A DNA stretch of 64,000 nucleotides from Epiperipatus broadwayi (GCA_028023455.1 JAQFVV010012395.1:1736001-1800000); one strand, 5' to 3'. Shown: positions 32,710-45,500, counted from the stretch's first letter. Notes: a model not told the origin generated them from the sequence alone. Program-made: numbers and translations.

Positions 32710-34025
32710 ATGTTAGTCAGGCAACCAAATGTTCTGATGTGGTTACTGGTGTTGTTAATCCAGCTTAATCAGGCTCCACATGTTGTCAAATAAAAATCTG
32801 GAAGAGATTATTCTGTCCTTATGGCGAAATTCCTTTAGCTTGGAAATGAATGTGTCTTCAGGCTTGGGATGAGGAAAGGTAAATTTGTTGTGACATCTGG
32901 CCATCCAGATGGCATAAGTGAGAAAGGTTGAGAGTCTTGTGGTGACATAATCCCTGGACAGGAAGCAGCATTTAATATTTAAGATTTTGTTCAGGGAAAT
33001 GTGGCAGTGGTAAGTAATGAAAGTTCTGATTTTGTCATATGCTGGGCAATCATTTATCATATGATCAAAGGTTTCACAGGTTCTATAGCAGTTATGACAC
33101 ATAAGATCTATATTCTTGAGAAATCTCCTGTAGTGCAGGAACCAGTTTGTCTGGAGTGAATTCAGGTTGATTTTTACGAGAAAGTCCAGGAACCTTGGCT
33201 CCAGCTTGAGATGCTTAAAAAACCTGGTGACCACGTGATTGTTACCACCGAGGTAAGGAATGGTAGAGTTTTGTGTGGGAAATAGCAGGCCATGAGCATC
33301 CCAAATGGAGATTTTTTGTCTGAATACTAGGGTAGAGTGGCCATTGTGAGCGAAAAGGTAGTCAAGTATCTGATTTATCCAGCTTATCTTTGAAGGTGGA
33401 GGTCTGTCTGATGGAATGACTGGTTATTCCGCTACAATCTGGAGAAATTTCTTTTGTAGGATGTGGATCAGAGAGTGGCACTTTTGGTAGTATATAGAAA
33501 ATGTTGCATGCAATGACATACCATTATTTTACTATGTGGCTGCATGCGTTCAATTCCTATGGCCGGTGTTTTACCATTCCACAACAGCCGTGCACAGATT
33601 CGGTTGATTTTTGTATTGAAAGTCTTTGTCATATTAATTATGGGTAGATAGTAGCTAATCTTTGCCATTACCTTGATATTGAGGAGAGAGATTTTCCCTT
33701 GCAGTGATAAATAAACCTTGGCAAGGTTTTTAACTGTGTTGGTGGTGGCTTCAATGATGGAATTCTGTATTTGTATCGACATGGCTTGCGGTGACTTGTA
33801 TATGGGAAACCCCAAAAAGTTTTGGGGGTCTGCTGAGAAAGGCGATGATATCTTCTTGCCGGTGTTGATTTTCCAGGCCGATGACTTGTTGAGGTTGAAG
33901 GAAAGTTTGGAGGATTCGGAAAATTTTTTGATTATTTGTATGAGAGGTTTTAGATATTTTTGGGAGGGTAAGGTGACAAGGACATCATCCATGTAGGCAA
34001 ATGCTTTACAGTGTTTCTTCAGCTG
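32710..34025 (-). pseudogene. LINE family L copy 2, 5'-truncated (RT palm to C-terminus)
   Basis: The minus strand enters at the RT active site with FAYMDDVLVTL (YMDD at 33984-33995) and continues with KLSFNLNKSSAWKI, NFLGFPIYKSPQAMS, VYLSLQGKISLLNIKVMAKI, RICARLLWNGKTPAIGIERM. After a shift comes LKLEPRFLDFLVKINLNSLQ, then CHNCYRTCETFDHMINDC near 33060-33115 (C-terminal finger) and LTYAIWMARCHNKF. It has long open stretches (174 and 159 codons) and is the least decayed family L copy. It stops abruptly upstream of the YMDD motif, a typical 5' truncation from incomplete reverse transcription. The plus-strand frame at 33718-33996 is its shadow. Confidence 0.9.
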
Positions 34026-34715
34026 GGATATATAGATTATTTGTTACAATATCTAATAGTTATTAAATATTAATAATCTGGGATCTGATAATTTGACATC
34101 TCTTTTAATCCAGACAAAATTACACAAGAATATTTCATATGTCTATGACTATCAGACTTTTAGTTTGATATCAATTCAAGTAAATTAATATGCTTGATTA
34201 ACTTGAATGCATGTTTCTTTTTTATCTTCTTTAGTTTATCACTTTGATTTGTGAGAGAAAAATTTCCAACAATCTGATCTTCATAATTTTCATTTTTTTT
34301 ATATAAAAATTGAAACAACTTTTAATCAATTGTTTTTTTTTTAAAAAAATTACATTTCTAGGGATTATTACTAAAAATTGATTTTTGATCACAGTTGGTT
34401 CCAGAAAGATTCATTCATTAATTTTTCTGAATGCAATCATTACACTTGTATTTTGATATTAAAACATCAAACAATCAATTCAGCTGATTTAGTTACTGAA
34501 GTTACAGTTATTCAAGTCCTTTTAATTTGATTCTTAAAAATCTGGCAGTCACAATATTTTTTTTCCACAAAATTACAAACCTGATGTGAAAAATCTTACA
34601 TTGATATATGTTTTATTTTTGTATTATATGACATCAAAAATATAAGGCTAATATGAAAAGTGTTTGTTATTTTAACCAACTACTTTAGGCCTAAAATGAT
34701 AACATCCATATATAC
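34026..34715. other. AT-rich stretch, no gene seen
   Basis: No frame or repeat was recognised between the LINE copy and the hAT element. Confidence 0.5.
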
Positions 34716-35447
34716 CAGTGGTCTTCAACCCTTGGACACGGTAGACTGGCAGGAAAGTTTGTAATAACAAAATAATAAGAGTTTAAACTTTTAATTAATA
34801 TAAACAGTTTTTATTTATTTTTTCATATCATTTTTACCCAATTAAAAAAAAAGAGACGGAACGAAAACAAAATCTAATTAATCATATATAAATTAATTTG
34901 TTTTTTTTAGTTATCACAGATGTTTATGGTGTGAGGTGGTAGAATTAAATTTTTTATTATTTTTTTTAAAAAATTCAAAATTAAAAAAAAGTTTTTTATT
35001 ATACAAACTCCATATATATATAACTTCATCTTATATATTTAACATTAAATACAGATATTACATTTATCATAATCATTGTCGTGTAATTGCAGTAACTGGG
35101 ATATTTCCCAACATTCAGGTGAATAACATTTTATTTTTGCATGTTTTGACAGTGAAATAATAAACGCAACAATGCAGGCACATTAATGAGAACAATTGTT
35201 ATTGTACTGTTTTCTGTAACAGTATGATTGCTCAGCTCGAGAAAGAGTGTTCAACATGTGAAGGGAAGCAACACCATTACTATACACAGTAACTAATGTG
35301 TTGTTTTGGTCAGTTATAATAATTATGCTCATCTAAGGCTAAGCAGTTTACATCTTTAAGAAAATTTATCTGTAGACTTCTGCCGGTCCGCGAAACCTTA
35401 TTCTTATTTTTGCCGGTCCACAGGTGTGAAAAGGTTGAAGACCACTG
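34716..35447. mobile_element. Non-autonomous hAT element, family H copy 1, with TSD
   Basis: The element starts 'cagtggtcttcaaccc' and ends 'aaaaggttgaagaccactg', perfect inverted termini for about 15 bp, of the hAT type 'CAGTGGT(T)CTCAAcC'. A GC-richer subterminal block 'ctgccggtccgcgaaacc' lies near the right end, as in many hAT elements. Flanks 'atatatac' (34708-34715) and 'atatacac' (35448-35455) form an 8-bp TSD with one difference. The interior is AT-rich without a transposase. A second copy starts at 63303 in the opposite orientation. The open frame at 34936-35160 is probably incidental. Confidence 0.92.
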
Positions 35448-37270
35448 ATATACACTATTTAAATTAATGTTATTACAATATTTGTTTAAAATATTTTATA
35501 TATTTAAATAAGTTAGTTCTTTTTAATTTATTACAAAGGCTTTGAAAATATTTTTTTATGTAGCCTTTTAAAAGATGAAAATTTGAGTAGCATTAGTTTT
35601 TAATATATATTACCATTGATTGTCATTTTTATTAAACAGGGAAATGATATTGTTAATAACTTATCAGCAAAGATCAGCATCTCTAATCAAATCTTATCCA
35701 TAAATCTGAGAGAAACCAAACTCTACTATTTGGTTAGGAAAGTTTTTAATGGCATACCCATGCCAGGCCAAGTTGAAAAGAGCTAAAAATTTATAGAAAA
35801 GTTTAAAAGGTAGATGATTGTCATTGGTTATTTAAAAAGAAATTAATTGAACACCATATTTCTAGTCGAAATTGTTACATTGACATAAAGTCATATATTA
35901 AGATCTTTTGATGAAATGCATCTTGAAAAAAAATAGCCGTAAACTACCTTGAACAATCATTAACTCTTGGTTGCTATTACTTGTCGTCACTATTCTTTAG
36001 CATTATTTGCTCATTTGCATAATATTTATTCTATTAAATATATATTATTTTTATTAGGAAGAGAATTCACTCTATTTACTCAACTCTTGATCCATCTATT
36101 TTGATCAATGGCATTGAATTATAATACATCATCCAAATCTTCACAGATTAATTAATTTTTGTCTATTGGCCCTCTTCATTAAGAATTATTATACTGCATC
36201 TATATAAGCATCTTTGCCTTTTTTTACACTATCCAAGCCATTCATTTGAGATTCAAATTTATTTAACCTTTTAAACCCAAACCAGCTTATATAACTATCC
36301 ATAATAAACATTCGCCAGATATATTTTAATAACCTCAAATGTATGCTAACAGGTAAAGAATGGTATATTGCAAACAAGGTATTTCATGGCTTGATCAGCT
36401 TGGTCAGTTTACTTTTATCAATTATATTAAGAGCAATAAGGAAAATCATGGGAACTTTTATTTGAAGTATATCATTTTTTGCAGAAGAGTCATCACAATC
36501 TGCATTTGAAATCACTAAAGTATACTATTGCTGGCTATCATAAATCTCTATAGCTGTCTAATTATCTTTGATTGGACTTATAATATTAGAGTGTTTTATA
36601 TGCCAAGTCTTTATCTTGAATAATGTAAAAGAAAAAGTGACTTCTGGATGTGATCCAATGCTAATTGATGAAAGACAACAGACAGAAAGTTGTCTAGGTT
36701 TCTGAATGTTGTACTGTCATCTCATGGGTATGATTAAACCTACAAAAGGATAGCTCTGGAATGAAATAACTAATGAGAATTATATAATTTGAAAAGCCAT
36801 GTGATACTTTGTTTTGTATTTATAGTTTAATATGCTACAAAATAAATAAATAAAGCAAAACAAAAGCTTTTATTTACAAAACTTATTTAATATGTTCATT
36901 ATTATTTTCAATATTCAAATTTACATAGTTATTCCAACTTATAATGATTAAAAATGACAATAGTTATGGGTTTAACAATGCAATGGATGGGCTCCAACTA
37001 TAATGAACATATCATCATCATCATATAATTTTATTGAAGGTTGATTGAAATCCTTATATGTGGATACTGATTTAGCTGCCAATTTCCTGTGATAGTGAAT
37101 ACAATAATTTTAATTCTGATTTTTTTTTTTTAATTCTGATTTTCTAAAGTAGAATTATTTGGATATATTATTATTATTGCTCAGATGCACCATTATTTGA
37201 AAAAAATATTCATTAAACATTATTCTATAAACATTTATTCAATGATTAAAGCATTGGATTATTAATGTAT
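35448..37270. other. 1.8-kb AT-rich stretch, no firm gene
   Basis: Around 36060-36800 the plus strand has short pieces (e.g. PSILINGIEL, GISWLDQLGQF) that vaguely recall the C-terminal part of an L1-like ORF2, but I cannot support the call. Short 'atcatcatcatcat' and 'ttattattatt' runs lie near 37013 and 37170. Confidence 0.4.
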
Positions 37271-37274
37271 AGAT

Positions 37275-38262
37275 TCAGGATGTTGCCATATTTTGAAGAA
37301 TATTTATAAAAATGCAACAGCAACAATTAGATTACATAATGATACTAGGAAAGTGAACATTGAGAAGGATATAAGACAGGGTGACTCCATATCTACAAAA
37401 CTTTTTACAGCAATGATGCAAGAAGTATTTTGTAGATTAAAATGGGAAGCTAAAGGAGTGAAAGTAAATGGAGATTATTGAAGTCATTTATATTTTGCAA
37501 ATGATGTAGTTGTTTTTGCAAATAATGCTTTAGAGCTGCAGGAAATGTTGCAGGAGTTATCAAATGAAAGTAGGACTAAAGATAAATGTTAAAAAGACTA
37601 AAGAAATGTTCAATGGATTTTCTCAAAATACGGAAATAAAGATTGATTATGATGAGTTAGAAGAAGTTAATAGCTACAAATTCCATGATCAGATTATTAA
37701 TACAGTTGGAAACATAATGGTTGAAATTAATCATAGAATTAAATTTGGTTGGAATGCTTTTGGTAGAAATAACTTGATACTAAAAAGAAATATGCCTATG
37801 TGTTTGAAAAAGAAGATTTTTAATAAATGTGTTTTACCAGTTCTTACTTATGGATCTGAGAGTTGGACACCTAATAGAAGAGCAATACAGAGACTTCAGA
37901 CCAATGAAAGAAGTATGGAAAGATGCATGTTAGGAGTAACAAGAAGAGATCAAAAATGCAATATATGGGTAAGAGAAAAACAGGTTTTACTGACCTCATT
38001 GAAAAAATTAAAAGACTGAAGTTGAGTTGGGCTGGATATATTGCTAGAAGAGATGATAATAGATGGACATTTGAAATCTTAAACTGGATTCCAAGAGATT
38101 GTAAAAGATCCAGAAAGAGACCACATGTGAAATGGATGGATGAAATAAGAAAGTGTGCAGGGGTGATGTGGAGAAGAGAAGCTAAAGTTCAGAGAAGATG
38201 GATTGAACTTGGAGAGACCTTCATCCTGCAGTGGATTGATAATAGTTGATGATGATGATGAT
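37275..38262 (+). pseudogene. RTE-like retrotransposon copy C, 5'-truncated (RT to 3' end)
   Basis: The copy starts inside the RT (HILKNIYKNATATIRLHND, 37294 on) and continues with DIRQGDSISTKLFTAMMQEV. HLYFANDVVVFANNALELQ follows, with FAND at 37494-37505 where FADD is normal. After a one-base shift come LKINVKKTKEMFNGFSQ, KIDYDELEEVNSYKF, LPVLTYGSESWTPNRRAIQR, MERCMLGVTRRDQKC, LSWAGYIARRDDNRWTFEIL, NWIPRDCKRSRKRPHVKWMD and GETFILQWIDNS. This thumb and C-terminal series is diagnostic for RTE-like elements. The copy ends with a (GATGAT)n tail at 38238-38262. Two or three indels and a stop at 37479 are the only lesions, so it is the youngest copy here. Confidence 0.93.
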
Positions 38263-38516
38263 GATAGTTTCAGAATTGAATATTCCAATGCTAGTGAACT
38301 TTTTTAAGTGTGCATTCCAAAAATTTGCAAATAATATTTTAACCCTAATAACAGCTATGTAAATGCTACATAAGATTTGAAGAATAATGTGTGTATGCAT
38401 GCTCTTATGCATACACATATATAAAATAGAAATAGAGAAAATATGCAGTTAATAAATAAAATTGTGTTTTAAGATATTTTTAGTTAACCTATTTCAAATC
38501 ATGTTGAAAATAAAAT

Positions 38517-38604
38517 CTTATTGATTTTGATAGATAAGCTTAAACATAAGAATACAAACTCTTATTGATTTTGATAGATAAGCTTAAACATAAGAATACA
38601 AACT
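38517..38604. repeat. 44-bp perfect tandem duplication
   Basis: 'cttattgattttgatagata' begins both units (38517-38560 and 38561-38604), which end '...aatacaaact'. No differences were seen. Confidence 0.95.
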
Positions 38605-40195
38605 GCTATTTCTTTCTTTTGGTAAAGAAAGACAAAGAAATATTTTTCTCTGGAATCTGAGACTAATTTTCATTATGTGACATGTGATGGCTAATGAGGC
38701 AGACAGTAAGCAATTAGTCTTACAGCAGTCAATATTAACAAATTTATAAACTGCAAAATATAAGTTAAAGCAGTGGAAGTATACTGTGCGGTGAAGAATT
38801 TGCCTTGCTGCTAATTGAAATGATAACCTTATAATAGAAGCTATAAGAATGTTTTACTATACCAGGGAATCTTTTAACATGAAAGGCTAGCAAGAACAAG
38901 TAGCATGACAGGTGAAAACTCTGAACATGAAGCTCAGTCCAGTAAATGATGCCTATGTGAAATTACATTTCCACCTCTTATAATCTGCCAGAAAAAGGAA
39001 ATAACCAGACTATGTAGCTAAATGTTATAGGTATTTGATATGTACTATACTAATACAAAGCTAATTTATGTATCCAAGGTATAAAGAGAAGAAAGATATG
39101 TTTCCTGAAAAATTATGAAAAGACTGAATGTAATTGTGGAAAAGAAAACATATCTAAAAATCTAGGAGAGATGAAATTAAAAATTGATGAAAGGTAAGAT
39201 ATCAAAAGATTAAGCTATTTCTTTTTATAATATGAAAAATTTTAAATTTATGGTTAATAAAAATTCAATATAGTATAATGGTATCACATATTTTATATGT
39301 AAATTATGAATATAAAGTCAAATTGACAGTATTGGGTGAGGAGTTGTATTTCACTTCATAGATATATATGCATGTGGAGTTATAAAAAATAAAGACTGAA
39401 ATATCTGAATTGTTTATTAAAATATATATTATATGATTGCTTTTTATGTCTATACATAAAATTATTAAATGGGAAGAATTTAAATATATAAATGTGTTTG
39501 TTGGAAATGGATTCAATATGTATGATTGATATTTTTATACCTATACATAAAATTACTAAATGGAAAAAGAATTGAATATATAAACTATTTATAAAAATGA
39601 TCTTAATAATTTTATGCTCGATAGGAAATTTAGGTTTGAAACTTACATTATCTAGTTACAATCAAAACTACTTTCATTTTGGTTGGTTAATAAATGGCTA
39701 CTTTATTATTTATTAATTTAATTGTTTGTTTTTCACATGATTAAATGTTATAATCTTAACACACACATTTGCTAGTTTGTAAAAAATATCCACAGCTTGA
39801 AAACATGCACTGAGTGATGTGCTGGGGTGTTATGGTAAAAAAAAAAAGGAAAATGATGATGACTATTATCATAAATAATTCCAAGTAAACGCTCTCTTTT
39901 TGAGGAGGTCTGGCATCTGCAGTTTCTGCAAATAGAAATCTAAAACAAATAAAATACTTCAGAGTGATTGTGATAATAAAACCATCATTATCCCTATTTT
40001 TTTATTTAGTTATGCTGATTTAAACCAGCATGAATAAGATTTACATTTGAACAAGGAATATCTTATATTTATTGTATATATCATTGGTTTGGATTCTAAC
40101 CTGAATTACTGAGATAGTACCACTACATAAGGTTGGTTAAAGCATATTTATCAAATTACTGGTGTGCTGAGCAGTTTTTTATTTAAAAAAATTAA
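38605..40195. other. 1.6-kb AT-rich stretch, no gene seen
   Basis: Near 39365-39600 a loose duplication is visible ('tatacataaaattattaaat' at about 39452 and 'tatacataaaattactaaat' at about 39542). Otherwise nothing is recognisable. Confidence 0.5.
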
Positions 40196-40199
40196 TTAT

Positions 40200-41935
40200 T
40201 ACAAAATTTTAATGAGATAATTTTAAAAATTAGTATAGAATTTTACAAAGTTGAACTGCCATAAGCATAAATTTTTGATGGAGATTTTTGTTGCTGTACA
40301 TTAGATGCTAAATATTTTATATTAGGATTATGTTTTGTTATTTTTAATAATACACTTGCTAAACTACATTCACCACTCATTCTATTTTTGAATCTGTCAT
40401 TTGTAAAATTAATTTCTGAAACTAACATTTCAAATGCATAAATAGAATGAAAAATTGATAATATAGCTGTTGTTAGTGTTTTTAAACAACTGAAGAATTG
40501 GGATTTAGTATTCCCTCTTCAGCAATTTTTTTTTTTATTACACCAATAATCAATAATTTCTCAAATCAACAAATTTTTAAAACTATTTTAGAATTTTCAA
40601 ATTGAGTTTATCTGTTCATGTTGTTGGTTCTGAATATAAAATAAATTTTGCTTTTCTTCAAATTGCCTGAATTGTGTATATCTTGAAGAAAATTTATTGA
40701 TCATAAGCTGTATTTCAATAGAAAACTCTTGCTTCATTTCATCTTGATTTGGTTTTCATGAGATTCTATATTCACAAAAAAAAAAATTTGGTATTTGGAA
40801 AATATTTGTAGATATTTGAAGTAATGTTACAATTAAAAAATTCTAAATTTAGCTTTGATTGCTTTGATTAAATCAAACATTTAAATGATTGTAGTTTAAT
40901 ATTTAATTAAAGTGGGAGCACAAATCAATGAAAATCATTAATTTTCAAAAACATTCTACATTCATTGATTATTATCCAATGATGTTCTCAAAAAAAAAAG
41001 ACTAATTTTCTCTAAACACTCAATAATTTTTGAAGAACTTTTTCATGATTTACCTATCGATCATTACTGTTGTATGATGAGTTTACGTCATTTAACAATT
41101 CCAAGAATTTAAATTGTGCACAGGTTTAAAATCGACTAATTTTGTTACAAAGCTCATAATATCTTTCATTGTCTTGAAACTAGTCATAGCACATACAACC
41201 TGTTAATGTATAATACACTAAAAACTCAGAACTGCATGACCAGTACATTTGGTAAATAAATTAATCATACTGTGAGTACCATCACTTATTACTGATATAA
41301 TTTTGGAAGGGTTTATTTCTTTTTCAACAAAAATGTCAAAAACTGTGTTGCAAATAGCTGTTATTTTTGTTATTATCACTAATAATAGTAAACTTAATAT
41401 TTCTTTCTTGACACTGTTCTTATCAAGATAAAAAGAAATGAAACTGAAAAAATTTATAATATTTTTACTGATGGGTTATATTTTTAGCCAATTCCAAGAT
41501 TCCATCTGTTATTATATTTCTAGCCAAAGGCATTTTTTTTAACCTTTGAATAATATTTTCTTTGTTTTCTAAAAGAATCAGTGCAAAATTTTGCTATGTT
41601 TTTTTTGTTTTTTTAGATATTCATCATTACCAAAAGATTTCCTATGTTTGATAATTTCGTTTGAAACAAGATAATAAATGCAGCAGCTATATCTGACTGA
41701 CTAATTCTTTATTTATTTAGGGATGTTGAACTGAGTATTTCTATTTTTAATAACCTATGCAATAAATTCTTTTTAACCTTTACTTTTATCAAGACAAGAT
41801 TTGTGGTTTGTTTCATAATGCCATTTTACTGATGAAGTTCTGCATAGTATTGTCCCAGAACACTGTTTTATTGCCCTTTTTAATCATGATATATTCTTCA
41901 GTCTACCAATGTTGGAAATTTCTATTACTTAATTC
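40200..41935 (-). pseudogene. hAT transposase remnant, ZBED5/FAM200-like
   Basis: hAT transposases of the ZBED5/FAM200 group have a BED finger, a catalytic core and a C-terminal dimerisation domain. From high to low coordinates the minus strand shows: a BED-finger tail TLCRTSSVKWHYETNHKSC (about 41800-41855); NEIIKHRKSFGNDEYLKKQ (about 41610-41670); FDIFVEKEINPSKIISVIS then DGTHSM (about 41265-41340; the 'K.VGVCTDGAPSM' block, Asp codon 41281-41283); HAVLSF and CMCYD (about 41180-41245); and the dimerisation piece SIYAFEMLVSEINFTNDRF, KNRMSGECSLASVL (about 40340-40440), matching 'STY.CEQ.FS.M...K.K.RSRLTDEHL'. Many stops and frame changes make it inactive. TIRs were not found. Confidence 0.8.
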
Positions 41936-42021
41936 CAATAATAATTGTTTTGTACTTATATTGGTCATGTTAAGTAGAACCAGCAACAAAAATTTATAAT
42001 AAAAAAAATTGAGAAAAATGC

Positions 42022-42106
42022 CTAGGTTAGCGCAGCAGCCTTGCAAGCAAAAGCAGTTGGTTGCAGACGGTTGTTGCAGGTTTGCCTCCCGGCTGATGCT
42101 ATGACA
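42022..42106 (+). mobile_element. Short tRNA-derived SINE, family S1 (copy 2)
   Basis: Plus-strand 'cctaggttagcgcagcagcc' (A-box region) is followed by 'gttgcaggtttgcctcccgg' (B-box region) and the family-specific end 'gctgatgctatgac', then an A-rich run. It shares the end with the copies at 8016 and 50836. No convincing TSD is visible. Confidence 0.72.
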
Positions 42107-43985
42107 TATGGAAAATAATAATGATAGTAATTTTTTAATTTATACATATCATATATAATAATTACTTTGAAATACATCTACACTATGGTGTCTGTTTCAT
42201 TACTATGTTCAGTACACGTTCACACAAATACATTTGCCACCTTCTTTGCATGCTACTGGCATAACCATGTGGTGTATGCTGGTCACTGACCCATACTTAA
42301 ACACATATGTAATTAGAGTAAAGGAAGAGAAATATACCTAATATAAAACTGAATTTTTTTACAATGACAAAAAACATTTTTGATTAATTTCTCTTACACA
42401 AAAAAATTCATAATAATTAACAAATAATTTGAATAAAATATAGGCTAGTAATAATATCATTTATATTTGTTATCAAAATTTTCTTGTGTTCAACCCCTGG
42501 GATGCATGCCATAAGTTTGTCATGGCTGTCCTATATGTATATTGATACATGATCTTTATGATATCAATAAAAGTCATCTTCCAAAAGACACGTAAGTTAT
42601 ATATTCTCATCCAACAGACCTCTTGTATTTATTTATTCTGTATATTCCAAATTTTCTTTTTCTTTTACTTCTTAATTTCCTTAGTATTTTTTTTGTTGTT
42701 GTTGTTGTACTTCAGCACTTTAACGTTGTCTATTCCCTGTCAGCTTTTTTGGCACAAATTTTTATCCCCTCCCTCATTTCCCCATCTTTTAGTTCTTAAT
42801 TATCAAACTTATCAAATAAATTCTATCATTCTTTCATATCATTTAGATAAGTTTATCTTTACTGTCTGCAAATATAAGTAGTAAAATTATTTTCTCTAAT
42901 GCTAATTTCATTATTAATAAAATAAATATTTAACAACTCATAATTATTAAATAAGATTGTCATGACGAGAGAATCATTAGTTAGTTTAATTTTTTACCCC
43001 ACAACTTTAGTATTAACGTTTTTACCACATAGAATGATAATTCTGATCTCATTTATTTTGATTCCAAAATTGTTTTACGCTTATTAATCCCTGTACAGAA
43101 TTTTATTCTATCTTAATATCTACTTTATTTAAATGTATAAGACTTTTGTTTCCAAGTGTTAAGTCCTAAATTTTTAAATTTTTGATCCACTAAATAAATG
43201 CTAAGCTTTTTAATTGTGTGTGTCCACGAATTTGGAGAATGCTACTGGTTTTTTTTTAATTTATTATTTACACAAGTAAATATTATAATTAGTATCAGTT
43301 TCATAAAATATCTGCAGGAATACTCTCAAACATTGTAAAACATTGATACAAAAACATACAGTACACACAGACATATATACTTTTTTTTTTGATAAAAAGA
43401 AATTATTATTTTTTTTGATGAAAAGTAATTTTCTTTCAGCTAAAAAGATTGGCGTTAATTTATATATAAAATTGTTGTATTAGTTCATACTTGGCCATGT
43501 GTTTCTTTTCAGAAAAGTAAACATTTTTGCCTAAGGCTAATATTTTCCACATTTCAGTGTCCAAGTTGTTTCTGATATATCTACACATATGTTTACAGAT
43601 GGTTATAGATACAGTATTTACTTCTAGTGTGTTGAAAAAAGGAAATCGTAAGCTCAAAGGGAAAAAAAATCTATTTGGTAAATAAATTTTTTGTTTCACT
43701 TTACATAACTTTATTAAATAGATTTACAAATTAGTGTGAGCCATTATTAACATAGACTTACATTTTTAATAGTAGATAGTATGTCCCCTTGTCATGCTCA
43801 TGACTAAGGATTCAAATCCAAGTGTAATTTGTTCAGATAGTTGAGGGCTTTTGAGCAAGTTTTGAATTTTTTTTAAGTAGTCAATCCATAGCTTTCTAAT
43901 TATTGCTCAGAAAATTGATTTTTAGTAATTTTTATTAAAAAATAAAATTGAGAAGAGCCTCTACTAATTAGATGTTGCTTAGCTT
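42107..43985. other. 1.9-kb AT-rich stretch, no gene seen
   Basis: A 110-codon plus-strand frame at 42549-42881 is hydrophobic and T-rich (runs of F, L and I), has no family resemblance, and is best explained by T-rich composition. Nothing else was recognised. Confidence 0.5.
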
Positions 43986-43989
43986 AATG

Positions 43990-45500
43990 AGCATTCTTTT
44001 TTATTGAACCATTATGGAGGAATCTGGAGAGACTTTTTTCTTGCAAGGAGATATTTAATGTTGATCAGGATAGCAATGGTTATAATTTTGGTAAAGAAAC
44101 TCTTGTGGTTCATTGATATGAAAAAAGTAATACTTGATTTTCCTTTCTATCTGAGACCTATAATGATGTTCTCACAAATTCAGGGGGAAAAAGTAGAAAA
44201 AAATCATTAACTCACTTTTAAAATCTTATCTTTCACTCTACTCAAAAATATCATTATTTAATTCACTAATTATTATAAAGATCGCATTTTTTTCCTATCA
44301 TATTATTTAGAAAAGTTTTTTTTTTTTAATAGGATATATTCTATGTGCAGAAAACTTCTCTGGAATGGTCTGTTGACATTAATCTCTCTAAGGCATCTTC
44401 AACAATCATTAATGAAAAATGACTTAGGACTTCATGATATTAATATATTTAAAATACAAAAAAACTAAATTTTATTTCCTCTTGTGTAAAATTATATTTC
44501 TTATTTAGAGATTGTAACAAAAACAATACCTATGGAGACACCACCCCTAGTTACCAGATATCTTAAAAAACTAATGTCTCCATTATATACAATTCCAAGT
44601 TTATCATTTTGGTCACTTATGAATAAATTTAAATACTGGGATGTTTATGATACCCATCAATAATTAAAAGGTACCATGGAAGAAACAGTATTAAAATTAA
44701 ATAACAAGCAGCTTACTAGGAAATTTCGATTTTGATCACTTGAATCAAAATTCTTTGATTTTCTAATCAAATTAAACCTGGATTCTCTACCAACATTACA
44801 TTTCTTCAGATTCAAAAAAACATTGCAGGAATGTGGAATGCTGGTTATGCCATAGTGATATGGAAAAACAAACTATTCTGTCAAAGGCTAGCTCAGTTGG
44901 TAGTGTTTGCCTTAAATTCATTACTCAAGAATCTAAAGGTGCGAGTTCAACTTGTAAGCGATTATTGTCACTGTGCATAAAGGCCAGCAATACCTGAAGA
45001 AGAGTAGAGAATACTACTACTCAAAACATTGTGTAATTACTAACCTGTATTGTCTATTTGTGTGTTATTACTAACAAGTTGTTTGTATTTGGAAGTTTAA
45101 ATAAAGTTTAAAATTTTCTATAAATTCGACATACATTCATAAATGGTGGAAAAAGTCCAACATATCACAAAACTCACTTTTTTTTTTAATGCGCTTGTTT
45201 AGACAGCACTCTCACAGAAATTCCTAGGATATTTAACAATTCAAATACTAATATAAAATCATTGTTTAACTCATATTTAAAGAGAGTTTTTGCTGACATC
45301 AGAGCAAGCACCTTTGTATTATATGCATTATGGTGTACAAGATGCTCTTCTATGTACAAACCATAACCAAAAAAGATATATAAATATATTTTTCAACAAA
45401 TTAAATAACTTTAGAAAGTGTTAAAAAGTTTGTCCCTTATGAAATATTTACAGACGCATGGGCCTTAATGAGGCAGAACCTGAGTCACTAAAATTATAAA
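43990..45500 (+). pseudogene. LINE family L copy 3, 5'-truncated and interrupted by a SINE
   Basis: Heavily decayed ORF2 C-terminal half. Early pieces FLSETYNDVL and KVFFF (44140-44330) are weak. DTTPSYQIS near 44540 and the 'SKFFDFLIKLNLDSLPT' region near 44745-44800 match copy 1 (PKFFDFLVNINLEALPT). VECWLCHSDMEKQ (about 44829-44870) is the start of the C-terminal finger. A SINE then interrupts at about 44887-45170. Reading resumes near 45190 with DSTLTEIPRIF, SNTNIKSLFNSYLK and FVLYALWCTRC (about 45315-45345), as in copy 1. Stops occur throughout. Confidence 0.8.
44887..45170 (+). mobile_element. tRNA-derived SINE, family S2, inside LINE copy 3
   Basis: The SINE begins with a good pol III promoter: A box 'tagctcagttggtag' (44890-44904) and B box 'ggtgcgagttcaa' (44938-44950). 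The body runs through 'ggccagcaatacctgaagaa', 'actcaaaacattgtg', 'actaacctgtattg', 'taaataaagtt' and ends 'aaaagtccaacatatcac'. These blocks match the 3' terminal region of the Penelope-like element at 25868-26113 in the same order. It splits the LINE between the finger start (caaact near 44870) and its continuation (acaaaactcac near 45166), where a short imperfect TSD is possible. It lacks coding sequence and a poly-A tail. Confidence 0.85.

Noticed and set aside
33718-33996. 92-codon plus-strand ORF
   Set aside because: It is the antisense shadow of the RT palm of LINE family L copy 2.
36060-36800. Another LINE C-terminal region
   Set aside because: Short pieces loosely recall L1-like ORF2, but no motif (YxDD, finger, WxxRC block) could be confirmed.
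42549-42881. 110-codon plus-strand ORF as a membrane protein
   Set aside because: The translation is F/L/I-rich because the DNA is T-rich; there is no motif, no repeat partner and no coding bias beyond composition.
44887-44960. Functional tRNA gene
   Set aside because: The promoter boxes are good, but the sequence continues into a ~200-bp tail shared with a Penelope-like element and sits inside a LINE; it is a SINE head.
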